The notes under the pieces: model-generated
Databases searched by the model: none
The model's input: the letters and a program-made list of their open reading frames with translations, nothing else
Told to the model about the DNA's origin: nothing
Position numbers and translations under genes: made by a program
NCBI RefSeq assembly: GCF_001921745.1
Contig: NZ_MRYA01000002.1
Coordinates: forward strand, 496,001 to 560,000
Source: Psychrobacter sp. Cmf 22.2
GTDB lineage: Bacteria > Pseudomonadota > Gammaproteobacteria > Pseudomonadales > Moraxellaceae
DNA length: 64,000 bases
Direction of reading: 5' to 3'
In this document: in pieces, positions 18,557-27,025 of the stretch
Layout of the letters: each line of letters starts with the position of its first letter
Numbering within the stretch: the first letter of the stretch is position 1

Positions 18557-20656
18557 ATGGATCCAAATATGTCTCCTCATCAACATAAACGCCTAGTGAC
18601 GGCGGTTCGCACTCAATTATTATTAACCATGATGACGACTGGTCTAACCATGGCGGTGAGTCAACAGGTTGCTGCCCAAGAGACGCCTATCCAGTCATCA
18701 ACAACAGAGCCATCCGTAACGCTAGCGCCCATCATGGTCACGGCCAAAAAATATGAAGGTTATGCTGCTTATAATCCAACATCAGGCACCAAAACCAATA
18801 CCGAATGGCTGGATGTGCCGCAGTCGGTATCGGTGGTCACAAAGACCGAGCTGGAGGATAGGGGCGCGGTACGGGTTTTGGACGCGGTCAAAGGCGTTGC
18901 TGGTCTCAATAACACGCTGGGTGAGGGCAGCCGAGATGAGTTTGTGCTGCGCGGGTTTAATGGCTTAAACGATGTGTATAGCGATGGCATGCGTGATGAT
19001 GGCAAACTGCAGTCCTATCGCAGCCTCGCCAATGTCGAGCGCGTCGAGGTGGTCAAAGGCCCAGCAGGCGCTTTATATGGTCGCGGCAGTGCTGGTGGTA
19101 TCATCAATCTTGTTAGCAAAAAGGCAGAAGGCGATGAGTTTAATAAGGTGCAAGCGCAAGTAGGTAGCGATGGCTTGGCCGTGGCGCGTGTCGATAGTTC
19201 CCATAAGCTCTCAGATACTCTCAACGCGCGACTCAATGCTGAGTATCGTCGTAGTGATTCTTTTGTCGATCATGTAGACTCAAACGATGTGTTTATTGCG
19301 CCGACAGTCCGCTGGCAGCCAGATGATCAGCAAACGCTAGATTTCTCTTTTGATTTTACGCGTCAGCATCTTGTGCCTTATCGCGGCGTGCCCGCCAAAG
19401 ATGGCAAGCCTGTGGATGTGCCTGTCCATACTTTTTATGGCGGTACCAACGATTACCAAGATTCAGATACTTGGCATGCGAAGGTCAATCACGAGTTTGC
19501 GATCAATGATGATATGACATGGACCAATCGCGCCTCATACAGCCATATTACTTTAGAACAAAAAGGCACCCGTCAGTCGCCAGCGGAGGTGACTGACAAC
19601 CAAGTTGGCCGAACTGTAAATAACTTTGGTTATGACCCACGCACCAGCAAGACGGTACAGTCAGAGCTGGCTTGGAATACCGGCAACCATGAACTGCTCT
19701 TTGGTGCCGATTATAATGATATCGACATTGACTTGACCCTTGCTACTGATAAAAATGTACCGCCCATATCTGCCACCAATCCAAGCGCTGGTGCGACACC
19801 CAACCCAGGGTTTCCTAAATTTCGCAAAAACAGCACCCAAAGTGTCGGCGTCTTTGCCCAAGATGTCTATCATATCGGCGACTGGTCGCTGGTCGGCAAC
19901 GTCCGCTATGACAATATCCAGCTGGATCAACGCTTTCAAGGTCAAGACAGCGAGCTAAATGATGATAAGTTCAGCTACCGCGCAGGTATCGTCTATAACT
20001 TTACCGATGCCACCTCCGCTTATGTGACTGCCGCGCGCTCGTGGCAGCTGCCTTATTCAGGCATTTATATCAATCCAAAGCTTGCTGCGCTGTATCAGAC
20101 TGATCTCAAAGAGATAGGCGTTAAGACGTATCTGCACAATGACGATATCATGCTCAACGCTGCCGTCTATCAGATTGATAAAGAAGACCCAAAAACCAAT
20201 GACAACCGAGAAGTCATTGACAAAGATGAGTTTCGCCATCAAGGCCTAGAGCTTGAAGCGCGCGGCAAAATTCGGGACAACTGGGATATATCGGCAGGCT
20301 ATAGCTATCTGGATGCAGAAGATAAAAAGACTGGCCTTGTGCCAAACGATGTGCCAAAGCAAACCTTCTCACTATGGAGCGCCTATCAGCCCACTGACCA
20401 GTGGCGCGTGGGCGGCGGTGTCAATTATGTCAGTGATCGCTATGCAGGGGATGCAGAGGCAGTAGAGCTTGATGGCTATACCACGGTGGATTTGATGGCC
20501 GCCTATAGCGCAGGTCAGCACAATGTACAGCTCAACCTAAACAATGCGTTGGATAAAAAATATGCCTTTGGGGCGACCAATGGCAGCTCAGGCAAAAACC
20601 AAATCGGCTTTGGCGCACCCAGAACGTGGCTGTTAACGTATAACTATGAGTTTTAA
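18557..20656 (+). CDS. pvuA: TonB-dependent siderophore receptor (PvuA-like)
   Basis: About 699 residues from ATG 18557; ATG 18569 or TTG 18530 are alternatives, and none has a strong ribosome-binding site. A signal peptide (LLLTMMTTGLTMAVSQQVAAQ) precedes a TonB-box-like TLAPIMVTAKK, then the plug motifs LDVPQSVSVVTKTEL, FVLRGFNGLNDVYSDGMRDD, VERVEVVKGPAGALYGRGSAGG and IINLVSKK. The C-terminus ends with APRTWLLTYNYEF, a proper final barrel strand. It heads the plus-strand importer set (pvuABCDE order), 38 bp before the binding-protein gene, and is expected to bring the ferric siderophore into the periplasm. The order and partners suggest ferric vibrioferrin. Confidence 0.88.
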   Translation: MDPNMSPHQHKRLVTAVRTQLLLTMMTTGLTMAVSQQVAAQETPIQSSTTEPSVTLAPIMVTAKKYEGYAAYNPTSGTKTNTEWLDVPQSVSVVTKTELEDRGAVRVLDAVKGVAGLNNTLGEGSRDEFVLRGFNGLNDVYSDGMRDDGKLQSYRSLANVERVEVVKGPAGALYGRGSAGGIINLVSKKAEGDEFNKVQAQVGSDGLAVARVDSSHKLSDTLNARLNAEYRRSDSFVDHVDSNDVFIAPTVRWQPDDQQTLDFSFDFTRQHLVPYRGVPAKDGKPVDVPVHTFYGGTNDYQDSDTWHAKVNHEFAINDDMTWTNRASYSHITLEQKGTRQSPAEVTDNQVGRTVNNFGYDPRTSKTVQSELAWNTGNHELLFGADYNDIDIDLTLATDKNVPPISATNPSAGATPNPGFPKFRKNSTQSVGVFAQDVYHIGDWSLVGNVRYDNIQLDQRFQGQDSELNDDKFSYRAGIVYNFTDATSAYVTAARSWQLPYSGIYINPKLAALYQTDLKEIGVKTYLHNDDIMLNAAVYQIDKEDPKTNDNREVIDKDEFRHQGLELEARGKIRDNWDISAGYSYLDAEDKKTGLVPNDVPKQTFSLWSAYQPTDQWRVGGGVNYVSDRYAGDAEAVELDGYTTVDLMAAYSAGQHNVQLNLNNALDKKYAFGATNGSSGKNQIGFGAPRTWLLTYNYEF

Positions 20657-20693
20657 CGCCCAACCCATTTTATGATAGTAAGACAGGTTATTT

Positions 20694-21788
20694 ATGAATC
20701 AACGCCCAAAGCTCACGCTTATTTTGCCTTTATTGGTCATCGTATTGATTGTCGTTGGCGGTATTGTTTTTATTATCACTCAAAAAAACAATATGACGGC
20801 CACGCCATCATTGAGTGCTGATAATGACACATCGGTAGCAGCCACTCAGTCAAATGTCAGTAGCAGTAATAGCAGTCGCGACAATCATGCTGTGCAGCTG
20901 CTAACCGACACAGAGATCAAAGCGCGTTTGCCCAATCTGAGCGACTATCCGCAGAATCCAAAGCGCATTGTGGTTTTGGAATACTCATTTTTAGGGGATG
21001 CGTTAGCATTAGGTTTGCCGCCAGTGGGTATTGCTGATGATAATAAGCCTGACAGTATTATTACCGAGTTTACTCAGCAGCTATCTGATTATACCTCGGT
21101 CGGTTCACGCTATCAGCCAAGCCTTGAGGCTATTGCGGATTTACAGCCTGATCTGATCATTGCTGATGATGAGCGTCATACGGTCATCGCCGATGAGTTA
21201 AATCATATTGCACCATCGGTCGTACTAAAGAGCCGCGGTGAGAGTTATGCAGAAAATATCCAGACGGCGCAATTGGTCGGGCATATCGTTCACCAAGATA
21301 AAAAAATGGCGCAAGTTATCAATACGCATCTAAAAAAGATGGCAGATCTACAGTCGCAGTTGGCAGCCACTCCGCTTGCTAGTCACAGCGTTCAATTTGC
21401 CATTATCAGTGATAAGGGCATGTGGCTGCATGGTCCAAGCTCGTATGCTGGTAGTTTGCTTGATTATCTAAATATCAAAAGCCCCATTCCTGAGCAAACG
21501 GATGAGGCGTATATTGCAACCAGTCTTGAGCAGTTGTTGGCAGCCGATCCCGATTGGTTATTGATTGGGCGTTATAACGAGCACACCATTTATGATGAGT
21601 GGAAATCCTCGCCGCTGTTTCATCAGCTAACGGCGGTCAAAAACGATCAAGTCATCGAAGTCGATCCAAACTATTGGGCGCTCAATCGCAGTATGCAGTC
21701 TGCTGAGCACATGGCTGCTAAGCTGCTTAAGATTGCATCAAGCTCAGGCAAAGAAGGTTTAAGCCCTTCTGTAAAAGAGTCCAATTAA
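20694..21788 (+). CDS. pvuB: ferric-siderophore periplasmic binding protein (PvuB/FecB-like)
   Basis: This 364-residue protein has an N-terminal hydrophobic segment (LPLLVIVLIVVGGIVFII) without a lipobox Cys, so it may be held by an uncleaved membrane anchor rather than being free or a lipoprotein. A low-complexity Ser/Asn linker follows, then a class III binding fold: KRIVVLEYSFLGDALALGL, VGSRYQPSLEAIADLQPDLIIAD, and a closing NRSMQSAEHMAAKLL helix. Such proteins collect ferric hydroxycarboxylate siderophores in the periplasm and pass them to FecCD-type permeases. The next three genes supply permeases and ATPase. Confidence 0.87.
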   Translation: MNQRPKLTLILPLLVIVLIVVGGIVFIITQKNNMTATPSLSADNDTSVAATQSNVSSSNSSRDNHAVQLLTDTEIKARLPNLSDYPQNPKRIVVLEYSFLGDALALGLPPVGIADDNKPDSIITEFTQQLSDYTSVGSRYQPSLEAIADLQPDLIIADDERHTVIADELNHIAPSVVLKSRGESYAENIQTAQLVGHIVHQDKKMAQVINTHLKKMADLQSQLAATPLASHSVQFAIISDKGMWLHGPSSYAGSLLDYLNIKSPIPEQTDEAYIATSLEQLLAADPDWLLIGRYNEHTIYDEWKSSPLFHQLTAVKNDQVIEVDPNYWALNRSMQSAEHMAAKLLKIASSSGKEGLSPSVKESN

Positions 21789-21830
21789 TGCGCCATTACA
21801 AGACTGTCTGTTTAAAACAGGGCGGCTTTT

Positions 21831-22907
21831 ATGGTTGAGACAAAACTGAGCCGCTCCTCTTCTAGATCGCCAAAACCCTCTATTGCAAAGCGTCCGATAA
21901 CACGGGTGCTATTGTGGTGCGGATTGTTCATTATTTTGCTAATAGGCTGTTGGCAAGGGTTAACGGCGTATTCAAAATTCTCCCTGTCGATTTTGGATGC
22001 CTTCTCTTTATTGGCTCAGTCGAATGCTAAAGCCTCATTAGCCGCGCAATTATTAATAGAGATACGTCTGCCACGCGTGCTTGTGGCGATGATAGTCGGT
22101 GCCAATTTGGCGGTAGCTGGGCTGCTGATGCAGGTGATGACCCGTAACTCGCTGGCCTCTCCTGCGGTATTGGGTATCAATGCTGGGGCGGCCTGCGTGG
22201 TTGCTCTATCCTCCATTGGTTTAGGGTTTGCCTTTTTAACCTCGACCTTTTTACAAGCGCTGGTCGGATCAGTGTTTTCTTGTGCCCTTGTTGCAGGACT
22301 GGCAGGATATTTCTCCGGTCGTCCGGTGCATCCTGTGCGTCTGGTTTTATCAGGCGTTGCTATCAATGCGCTGCTGGTCGGTATGACGCGAGCGGCGCTG
22401 ATCACCACCGATGAGCAGGCGTATGGGGTACTTTATTGGCTAGCTGGCTCTATTGCCAATACGCGCTGGGAGTCTATTCCAATGCTCGCGGTGATATCAC
22501 TGCTGGCCTTGGGTTATGGCTGGTGGCTGTCGCCTAAGCTAAATGTCTTGGTGCTGGGCGATGAGGTGGCAAGTAGCCTTGGGGTAAACTTGCGAGCATT
22601 GCAGTGGTCGTGCGGGGCATTGATTACCATACTCACGGCGATCAGTGTGGCAGTCGCAGGCCCCATTGCCTTTGTGGGTTTGATTATCCCGCATGTTGCC
22701 AAGCGTCTGTTGAAACAAGTGTCCAATATGGCTTATGAGCAGCTTTTGCCCTTATGTATGCTACTTGGCAGTATCTTGATGGTATGGGCAGATGTCCTAT
22801 CAAGGGCTATCGCTTATCCAGCAGAGACGCCAGTGGGGCTGTTAACCGCGCTGATTGGTACGCCAGTTTTTATTGCGCTGGCATGCAGGCGGCGGCTTGA
22901 TAGCTAA
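21831..22907 (+). CDS. pvuC: FecCD-family iron-siderophore ABC permease (PvuC-like)
   Basis: A 358-residue membrane protein with about nine or ten hydrophobic helices. Family landmarks are RLPRVLVAMIVGANLAVAGLL, QVMTRNSLASPAVLGINAG, and the coupling-helix region AGPIAFVGLIIPHVAKRL. A basic N-terminal tail precedes the first helix. It pairs with the following permease to form the inner-membrane channel for the ferric siderophore. It lies 42 bp after the binding-protein gene. Confidence 0.9.
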   Translation: MVETKLSRSSSRSPKPSIAKRPITRVLLWCGLFIILLIGCWQGLTAYSKFSLSILDAFSLLAQSNAKASLAAQLLIEIRLPRVLVAMIVGANLAVAGLLMQVMTRNSLASPAVLGINAGAACVVALSSIGLGFAFLTSTFLQALVGSVFSCALVAGLAGYFSGRPVHPVRLVLSGVAINALLVGMTRAALITTDEQAYGVLYWLAGSIANTRWESIPMLAVISLLALGYGWWLSPKLNVLVLGDEVASSLGVNLRALQWSCGALITILTAISVAVAGPIAFVGLIIPHVAKRLLKQVSNMAYEQLLPLCMLLGSILMVWADVLSRAIAYPAETPVGLLTALIGTPVFIALACRRRLDS

Positions 22908-22915
22908 TTAAGACC

Positions 22916-23992
22916 GTGAAATCAAGCAACCCTTCATCAAGCAATAAAAGTAAGCAACAGATGACCATAAAAACCAACGCCTCTGCACCGCTCTTACACT
23001 CATTATTTGCTCGTAAATCGGCAAGTAGAGCAGTGATGCTCATTATAATGCTGCTATTGATGCTAAGTATGAGCAGTGTGTTTTTTGGCGCCAGTGAATT
23101 GACGTACGGACAAGTTTGGCAGCATTTACAGCAAGGCTTTAGTGGCGACAAAGATTTTATTGTCTGGCAGCATCGTCTGCCGCGCACGCTACTAGCAATA
23201 CTGGTGGGCGCAAGCCTTGGCCTATCAGGCTCATTGGTGCAAGGGGTCATCCGTAACCCGCTGGCATCCCCTGACTTGATGGGCATCAGCGCAGGCGCGG
23301 GGTTTTGCGCGACGCTTTTACTGGTGATGATTCCTACGGCCCCTACTTGGTGGCTGTCTGTCGCAGCGCTACTCGGCGGATTATTAGCCTTTTGCATTAT
23401 CATGCTATTGGCACAGATATCACAGCCTACGCCTGCGCGCTTGGCACTGATAGGTGTCGCCATTAGTGCGTTTTTAGCCAGTGGGATTAACTTTTTATTG
23501 GTGATTTATCCTGTTGAGATTAATACTGCAATGATTTGGTTAACCGGTAGCTTGTGGGGTCGCAGCTGGCAACATATTCCGATGCTAACGATGATATTTG
23601 CCGTATTGATGGTCATCAGTATGTATCTGGCATGGCGTTTGGATGTGTTGGGACTTGGTGAGGAGACAGCCTATCATTTGGGTGTGTCCGTCAAACCACT
23701 AGAATTTACCACATTGCTCATCGCGGTAGTGATTGCAAGCCTAGCGGTCTCGGTGGCAGGGACGGTCAGTTTTATCGGATTGCTTGCGCCGCATATCGCA
23801 CGATTGCTCTTTGGGCATCAGCACCGTATCTTATTGCCAGCGTCCGCGCTGATAGGCGCCATTATATTGGTTTTAGCCGATGTATTGGCACGCAGTTTAT
23901 TTGCGCCAATTGAGCTACCAGCTGGCGTCTTGACCTCAGTGATCGGTGCGCCTTATTTTATCTTTTTGCTATCGCGCTATAAGGGGTGGTGA
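22916..23992 (+). CDS. pvuD: FecCD-family iron-siderophore ABC permease (PvuD-like)
   Basis: A 358-residue permease if the GTG at 22916 is used; ATG 22961 would remove 15 residues of a Ser/Lys-rich tail and is equally plausible. Landmarks are HRLPRTLLAILVGASLGLSGS, GVIRNPLASPDLMGISAG and AGTVSFIGLLAPHIARLL. It starts 8 bp after the first permease ends and its stop overlaps the ATPase start, so the permease pair and ATPase are tightly coupled. Confidence 0.9.
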   Translation: MKSSNPSSSNKSKQQMTIKTNASAPLLHSLFARKSASRAVMLIIMLLLMLSMSSVFFGASELTYGQVWQHLQQGFSGDKDFIVWQHRLPRTLLAILVGASLGLSGSLVQGVIRNPLASPDLMGISAGAGFCATLLLVMIPTAPTWWLSVAALLGGLLAFCIIMLLAQISQPTPARLALIGVAISAFLASGINFLLVIYPVEINTAMIWLTGSLWGRSWQHIPMLTMIFAVLMVISMYLAWRLDVLGLGEETAYHLGVSVKPLEFTTLLIAVVIASLAVSVAGTVSFIGLLAPHIARLLFGHQHRILLPASALIGAIILVLADVLARSLFAPIELPAGVLTSVIGAPYFIFLLSRYKGW

Positions 23993-24759
23993 TGCTATCG
24001 GTGAATGAACTCCAGCTTGGCTACCATGATGGTCAACGTATTATTAAAGACTTGTCACTTGAGCTGCCAGAAAATAAAGTCATTGGGCTGATTGGTCCAA
24101 ATGGCTGCGGAAAATCGACGCTATTAAAAGGCTTGTGCCGCTTGATTCAACCGCAGTCGGGCAGTATTTGTCTTAGACAACAAAACATGGCGCAATTAAA
24201 CAATCGGCAGATTGCCCGCCAGATATCGGTATTGCCGCAAGTGCAGACCAATCCTGAAGGCCTGAGTGTCAGACAGTTGGTGGAATACGGCAGGACGCCA
24301 TACGTCTCACATTGGGGCAAGCTGAGTGCGGCGGATAGTCAGATAGTAGATAGTGCCATGCATGAGATGGCGATTGATTCTTTGGCTGATACGCCGCTTG
24401 ACGCCTTATCAGGCGGTCAACAGCAGCGCGCATGGATTGCGATGATTTTGGCGCAGGATACTGACATTATCATGCTTGATGAGCCTACTACTTATCTAGA
24501 TATCTCCTATCAAATAGAGCTGATGCGGCTCATTCGAGCACTAAAAGAAAAGGGAAAAAGCATCATCGTTGTGCTGCATGACCTTAACCAAGCAGCGAGA
24601 TATTGTGATCTATTAGTGGTGTTAAAATCGGGGGAGTTGCAAATGATGGGCACGCCTTGCGAGGTGATGACAGAGGCGATGCTGGCTGAGATATTTGACG
24701 TACAAGCCAAAGTGATTACCGATCCTGTTGCAGGCTCGCCGATGTGTGTGTATGTGTAG
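23992..24759 (+). CDS. pvuE: iron-siderophore ABC transporter ATPase (PvuE/FecE-like)
   Basis: The protein has about 255 residues. The start chosen is the ATG at 23992, which shares bases with the permease stop (TGATG); an ATG at 23986 would add two residues. Walker A is GPNGCGKST, the Q-loop VLPQVQT, the ABC signature LSGGQQQRAW, Walker B DIIMLDEPT, and the switch His is in VLHDLNQAARYC. It drives uptake of the ferric siderophore. A terminator follows 26 bp after the stop. Confidence 0.92.
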   Translation: MLSVNELQLGYHDGQRIIKDLSLELPENKVIGLIGPNGCGKSTLLKGLCRLIQPQSGSICLRQQNMAQLNNRQIARQISVLPQVQTNPEGLSVRQLVEYGRTPYVSHWGKLSAADSQIVDSAMHEMAIDSLADTPLDALSGGQQQRAWIAMILAQDTDIIMLDEPTTYLDISYQIELMRLIRALKEKGKSIIVVLHDLNQAARYCDLLVVLKSGELQMMGTPCEVMTEAMLAEIFDVQAKVITDPVAGSPMCVYV

Positions 24760-24784
24760 ATATCTACGATAAACAATGCGAATC

Positions 24785-24818
24785 AGTTAGTAATATAAAG
24801 CTTTATTACTAACTTTTA
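24785..24818. terminator. rho-independent terminator between convergent genes
   Basis: The arms agttagtaat (24785-24794) and attactaact (24805-24814) form a perfect 10-bp stem around a 10-nt loop, followed by tttta. It closes the siderophore-import operon and probably also serves the convergent hydrolase gene. Confidence 0.7.
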
Positions 24819-24828
24819 GTTTTCAAGT

Positions 24829-25887
24829 CTAATTATCAAACTTAAAAAAATACTGCTCAATATCGGAATCAGTTAAAGCTTCCAATTTGCTAGGAACCCA
24901 CTTCGGAGAACCATCTTTATCAACTAAAACGGCACGAACACCCTCATAAAAGTCATCTGTATCCATGAAATGAATGGCCATGTCTTTTTCCATCTCTAGG
25001 CATTCATTGAGCGATTTGTTTTTTCCATTGATGAGCTGCTGTAACGTCACTTTTAATGAGGTAGGCGACTTTGAAAGAATGTTATTTAATTCTTGTGTGG
25101 CCCAATCATCACCATTAATTGACTTACTGCGTAAAGACGCTACTATTTCTTCTATCGTATCGTGTTGGAAATGATGGTTTATGTCTTCTTTATGTACCTT
25201 TAGTTCTGAAACATCTAATGAACTTGTACCGGTTGCGGTAAGTAATTCACTTAGATCTTTAAGAATTGATGCAGCTGACCAATCCTTAGTTAGTAATTTT
25301 TTTTGTATAGTTTCCCACTCACTGCTTTTTATATAGTAATCGGCTGTACCAATATAAATAGCATCATTTGCTTTTATAACCTTTGCGGTCAATGCAAGGT
25401 AACGACCTACATATCCCGGTAGTTGATTGAGAAAAAAGCTTGCGCCAACATCTGGGAAAAACCCAATGTTCATTTCAGGCATCGCCCATTTTGTTTTTTC
25501 TGTTACGATTCGGTGAGATGCTCCGACGGAAAGTCCGACTCCACCTCCCATAACAATACCATTCATATAGGCTAAAATAGGTTTTGAATAGTTATGTATA
25601 AGTGCATCTAGACGGTATTCTGTTGAAAAGAAGTCTTCTGCATAAGCGACGACATCTTCCGATTCCAAATCATAGAATTTGCGCATGTCGCCTCCTGCAC
25701 AAAATCCTTTTTGTCCTTCACCATACAAGCAAACAAACACTACGTTAGAGTCTTTTTCCCATTTTTCTAAAGCGTTGGTTAAGAGTTCAACTACTTCAGT
25801 ATTAATAGCGTTCAAGACTTCAGGTCGATTTATTTTTAGCCAGCCAATACCGTTTTTTATTTCTGACGTGACCACCATTTGTATCAC
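24829..25887 (-). CDS. HIBYL-CoA hydrolase-like crotonase; candidate 3-hydroxypropionyl-CoA hydrolase
   Basis: This 352-residue protein belongs to the ECH_2/HIBCH branch of the crotonase superfamily. The oxyanion-hole segment is MGGGVGLSVGASHRIVTE, where the first catalytic Glu of hydratases is absent, and PEMNIGFFPDVGA carries E138 and D146. The eight-residue spacing of E and D is the signature of 3-hydroxyisobutyryl-CoA hydrolases. Such enzymes also hydrolyse 3-hydroxypropionyl-CoA (established for the family). Placed at the end of a DMSP locus, it could convert the DddD product to free 3-hydroxypropionate, the DddB substrate. That role is inference; valine breakdown is the alternative. Confidence 0.85.
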   Translation of the reverse strand: MIQMVVTSEIKNGIGWLKINRPEVLNAINTEVVELLTNALEKWEKDSNVVFVCLYGEGQKGFCAGGDMRKFYDLESEDVVAYAEDFFSTEYRLDALIHNYSKPILAYMNGIVMGGGVGLSVGASHRIVTEKTKWAMPEMNIGFFPDVGASFFLNQLPGYVGRYLALTAKVIKANDAIYIGTADYYIKSSEWETIQKKLLTKDWSAASILKDLSELLTATGTSSLDVSELKVHKEDINHHFQHDTIEEIVASLRSKSINGDDWATQELNNILSKSPTSLKVTLQQLINGKNKSLNECLEMEKDMAIHFMDTDDFYEGVRAVLVDKDGSPKWVPSKLEALTDSDIEQYFFKFDN

Positions 25888-26030
25888 CTTACCAGTTGTT
25901 TTATTGAAGCTATATAAGAATTAATATTTTCTCGTGTCATTATTAAAAAAGCATGATTACAGTTATATATTAAAATCCGTATAACGATAACCATACTTTA
26001 GATTGAATTTACCGACTACTTTAAAAATAT

Positions 26031-26822
26031 TTAATCTTTAAAGTCGGGTTTACGCTTTTCCATAAAGGCGTTGACGCCTTCAACCATATTCTCTGTCTCA
26101 AATAGCTGTGCCCATTGCTCCGCTTCTATCTCCAAACCTTTTTCTAAAGTAGTTGCCATGCCTTCATTGACGGCTATAAGCGTGGCTTTGACAGATTCTG
26201 CGCTCTTATTGATAGCAATGGATTCAGCCAGTTTTTTGGTCTCATTCATTAATTCAGCAAGAGGTACTGATTTATTAACCAAACCAATTTTTTCAGCCTC
26301 TTGACCACCGATAAATTGACCTGTAAGAATCAGCTCTAATGCTTTGGCTTTATTGGTGATACGAGCTAGTCTTTGAGTCCCACCAAATCCAGGTATCAAT
26401 CCTAGATTTAGCTCTGGCTGACCTAACTTTGCTTCATCAGCTGCAATTCGTAAATGACAGCTCATAGCAAGCTCTAATCCGCCACCCAGACAAGCACCGT
26501 TGATGGCCGCGATAACAGGTTTGGTACATGACTCGATGGTGTTCATAACGGCTTGAGCATCTTGTGACAGTTTTTTGCCTTTTTGAGTATCGTTAAATGC
26601 TTCGGTAAACTCTTTAATATCTGCACCAGCGACGAACATTTTCCCTTTACCGGTTATCACGATTACTTCAATGCCTTGATTTGCTTGCGCCTGTTTGAAA
26701 CACTCAGACAGTCCATTTATTGTGGTCGTACTTAATGTATTGGCAGGTGGATTATTGATAGAGATATAGCCCACTTGGTTTTCTATACTGAAATCGATAC
26801 TTTCAAAAGTTTGATTTTGCAT
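26031..26822 (-). CDS. enoyl-CoA hydratase (crotonase family)
   Basis: About 263 residues from ATG 26822, which has GGAG 11 nt upstream; a TTG-type extension to 26885 is unlikely. The two catalytic glutamates are present as E117 in GACLGGGLELAM and E137 in LGQPELNLGLIPG, 20 residues apart as in rat crotonase, so this should be an active hydratase. GKGKMFVAGADIKEF forms the first oxyanion element. Within the DMSP locus it could hydrate acryloyl-CoA to 3-hydroxypropionyl-CoA; in general metabolism it would act on 2-enoyl-CoAs. It lies about 200 bp downstream of the BCCT carrier on the same strand. Confidence 0.87.
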   Translation of the reverse strand: MQNQTFESIDFSIENQVGYISINNPPANTLSTTTINGLSECFKQAQANQGIEVIVITGKGKMFVAGADIKEFTEAFNDTQKGKKLSQDAQAVMNTIESCTKPVIAAINGACLGGGLELAMSCHLRIAADEAKLGQPELNLGLIPGFGGTQRLARITNKAKALELILTGQFIGGQEAEKIGLVNKSVPLAELMNETKKLAESIAINKSAESVKATLIAVNEGMATTLEKGLEIEAEQWAQLFETENMVEGVNAFMEKRKPDFKD

Positions 26823-27025
26823 TGTTTCTTTTACTCCGTTTAAGTTATTTACCAGCGTATGAGATATCCTCGCAGGTCTTTTCAATGGTTGCGTACCCAG
26901 TTGACTCAGGTAGAAGCAACAATTTCCAGCCTGTAAAAACAGACTAAAAAAATGATTAGTGTTTAGAAACCCTAAGCAGGTGTTCTATGATTAGTTTAGC
27001 GTTGCACTTAGTATGTTCATCTAAT

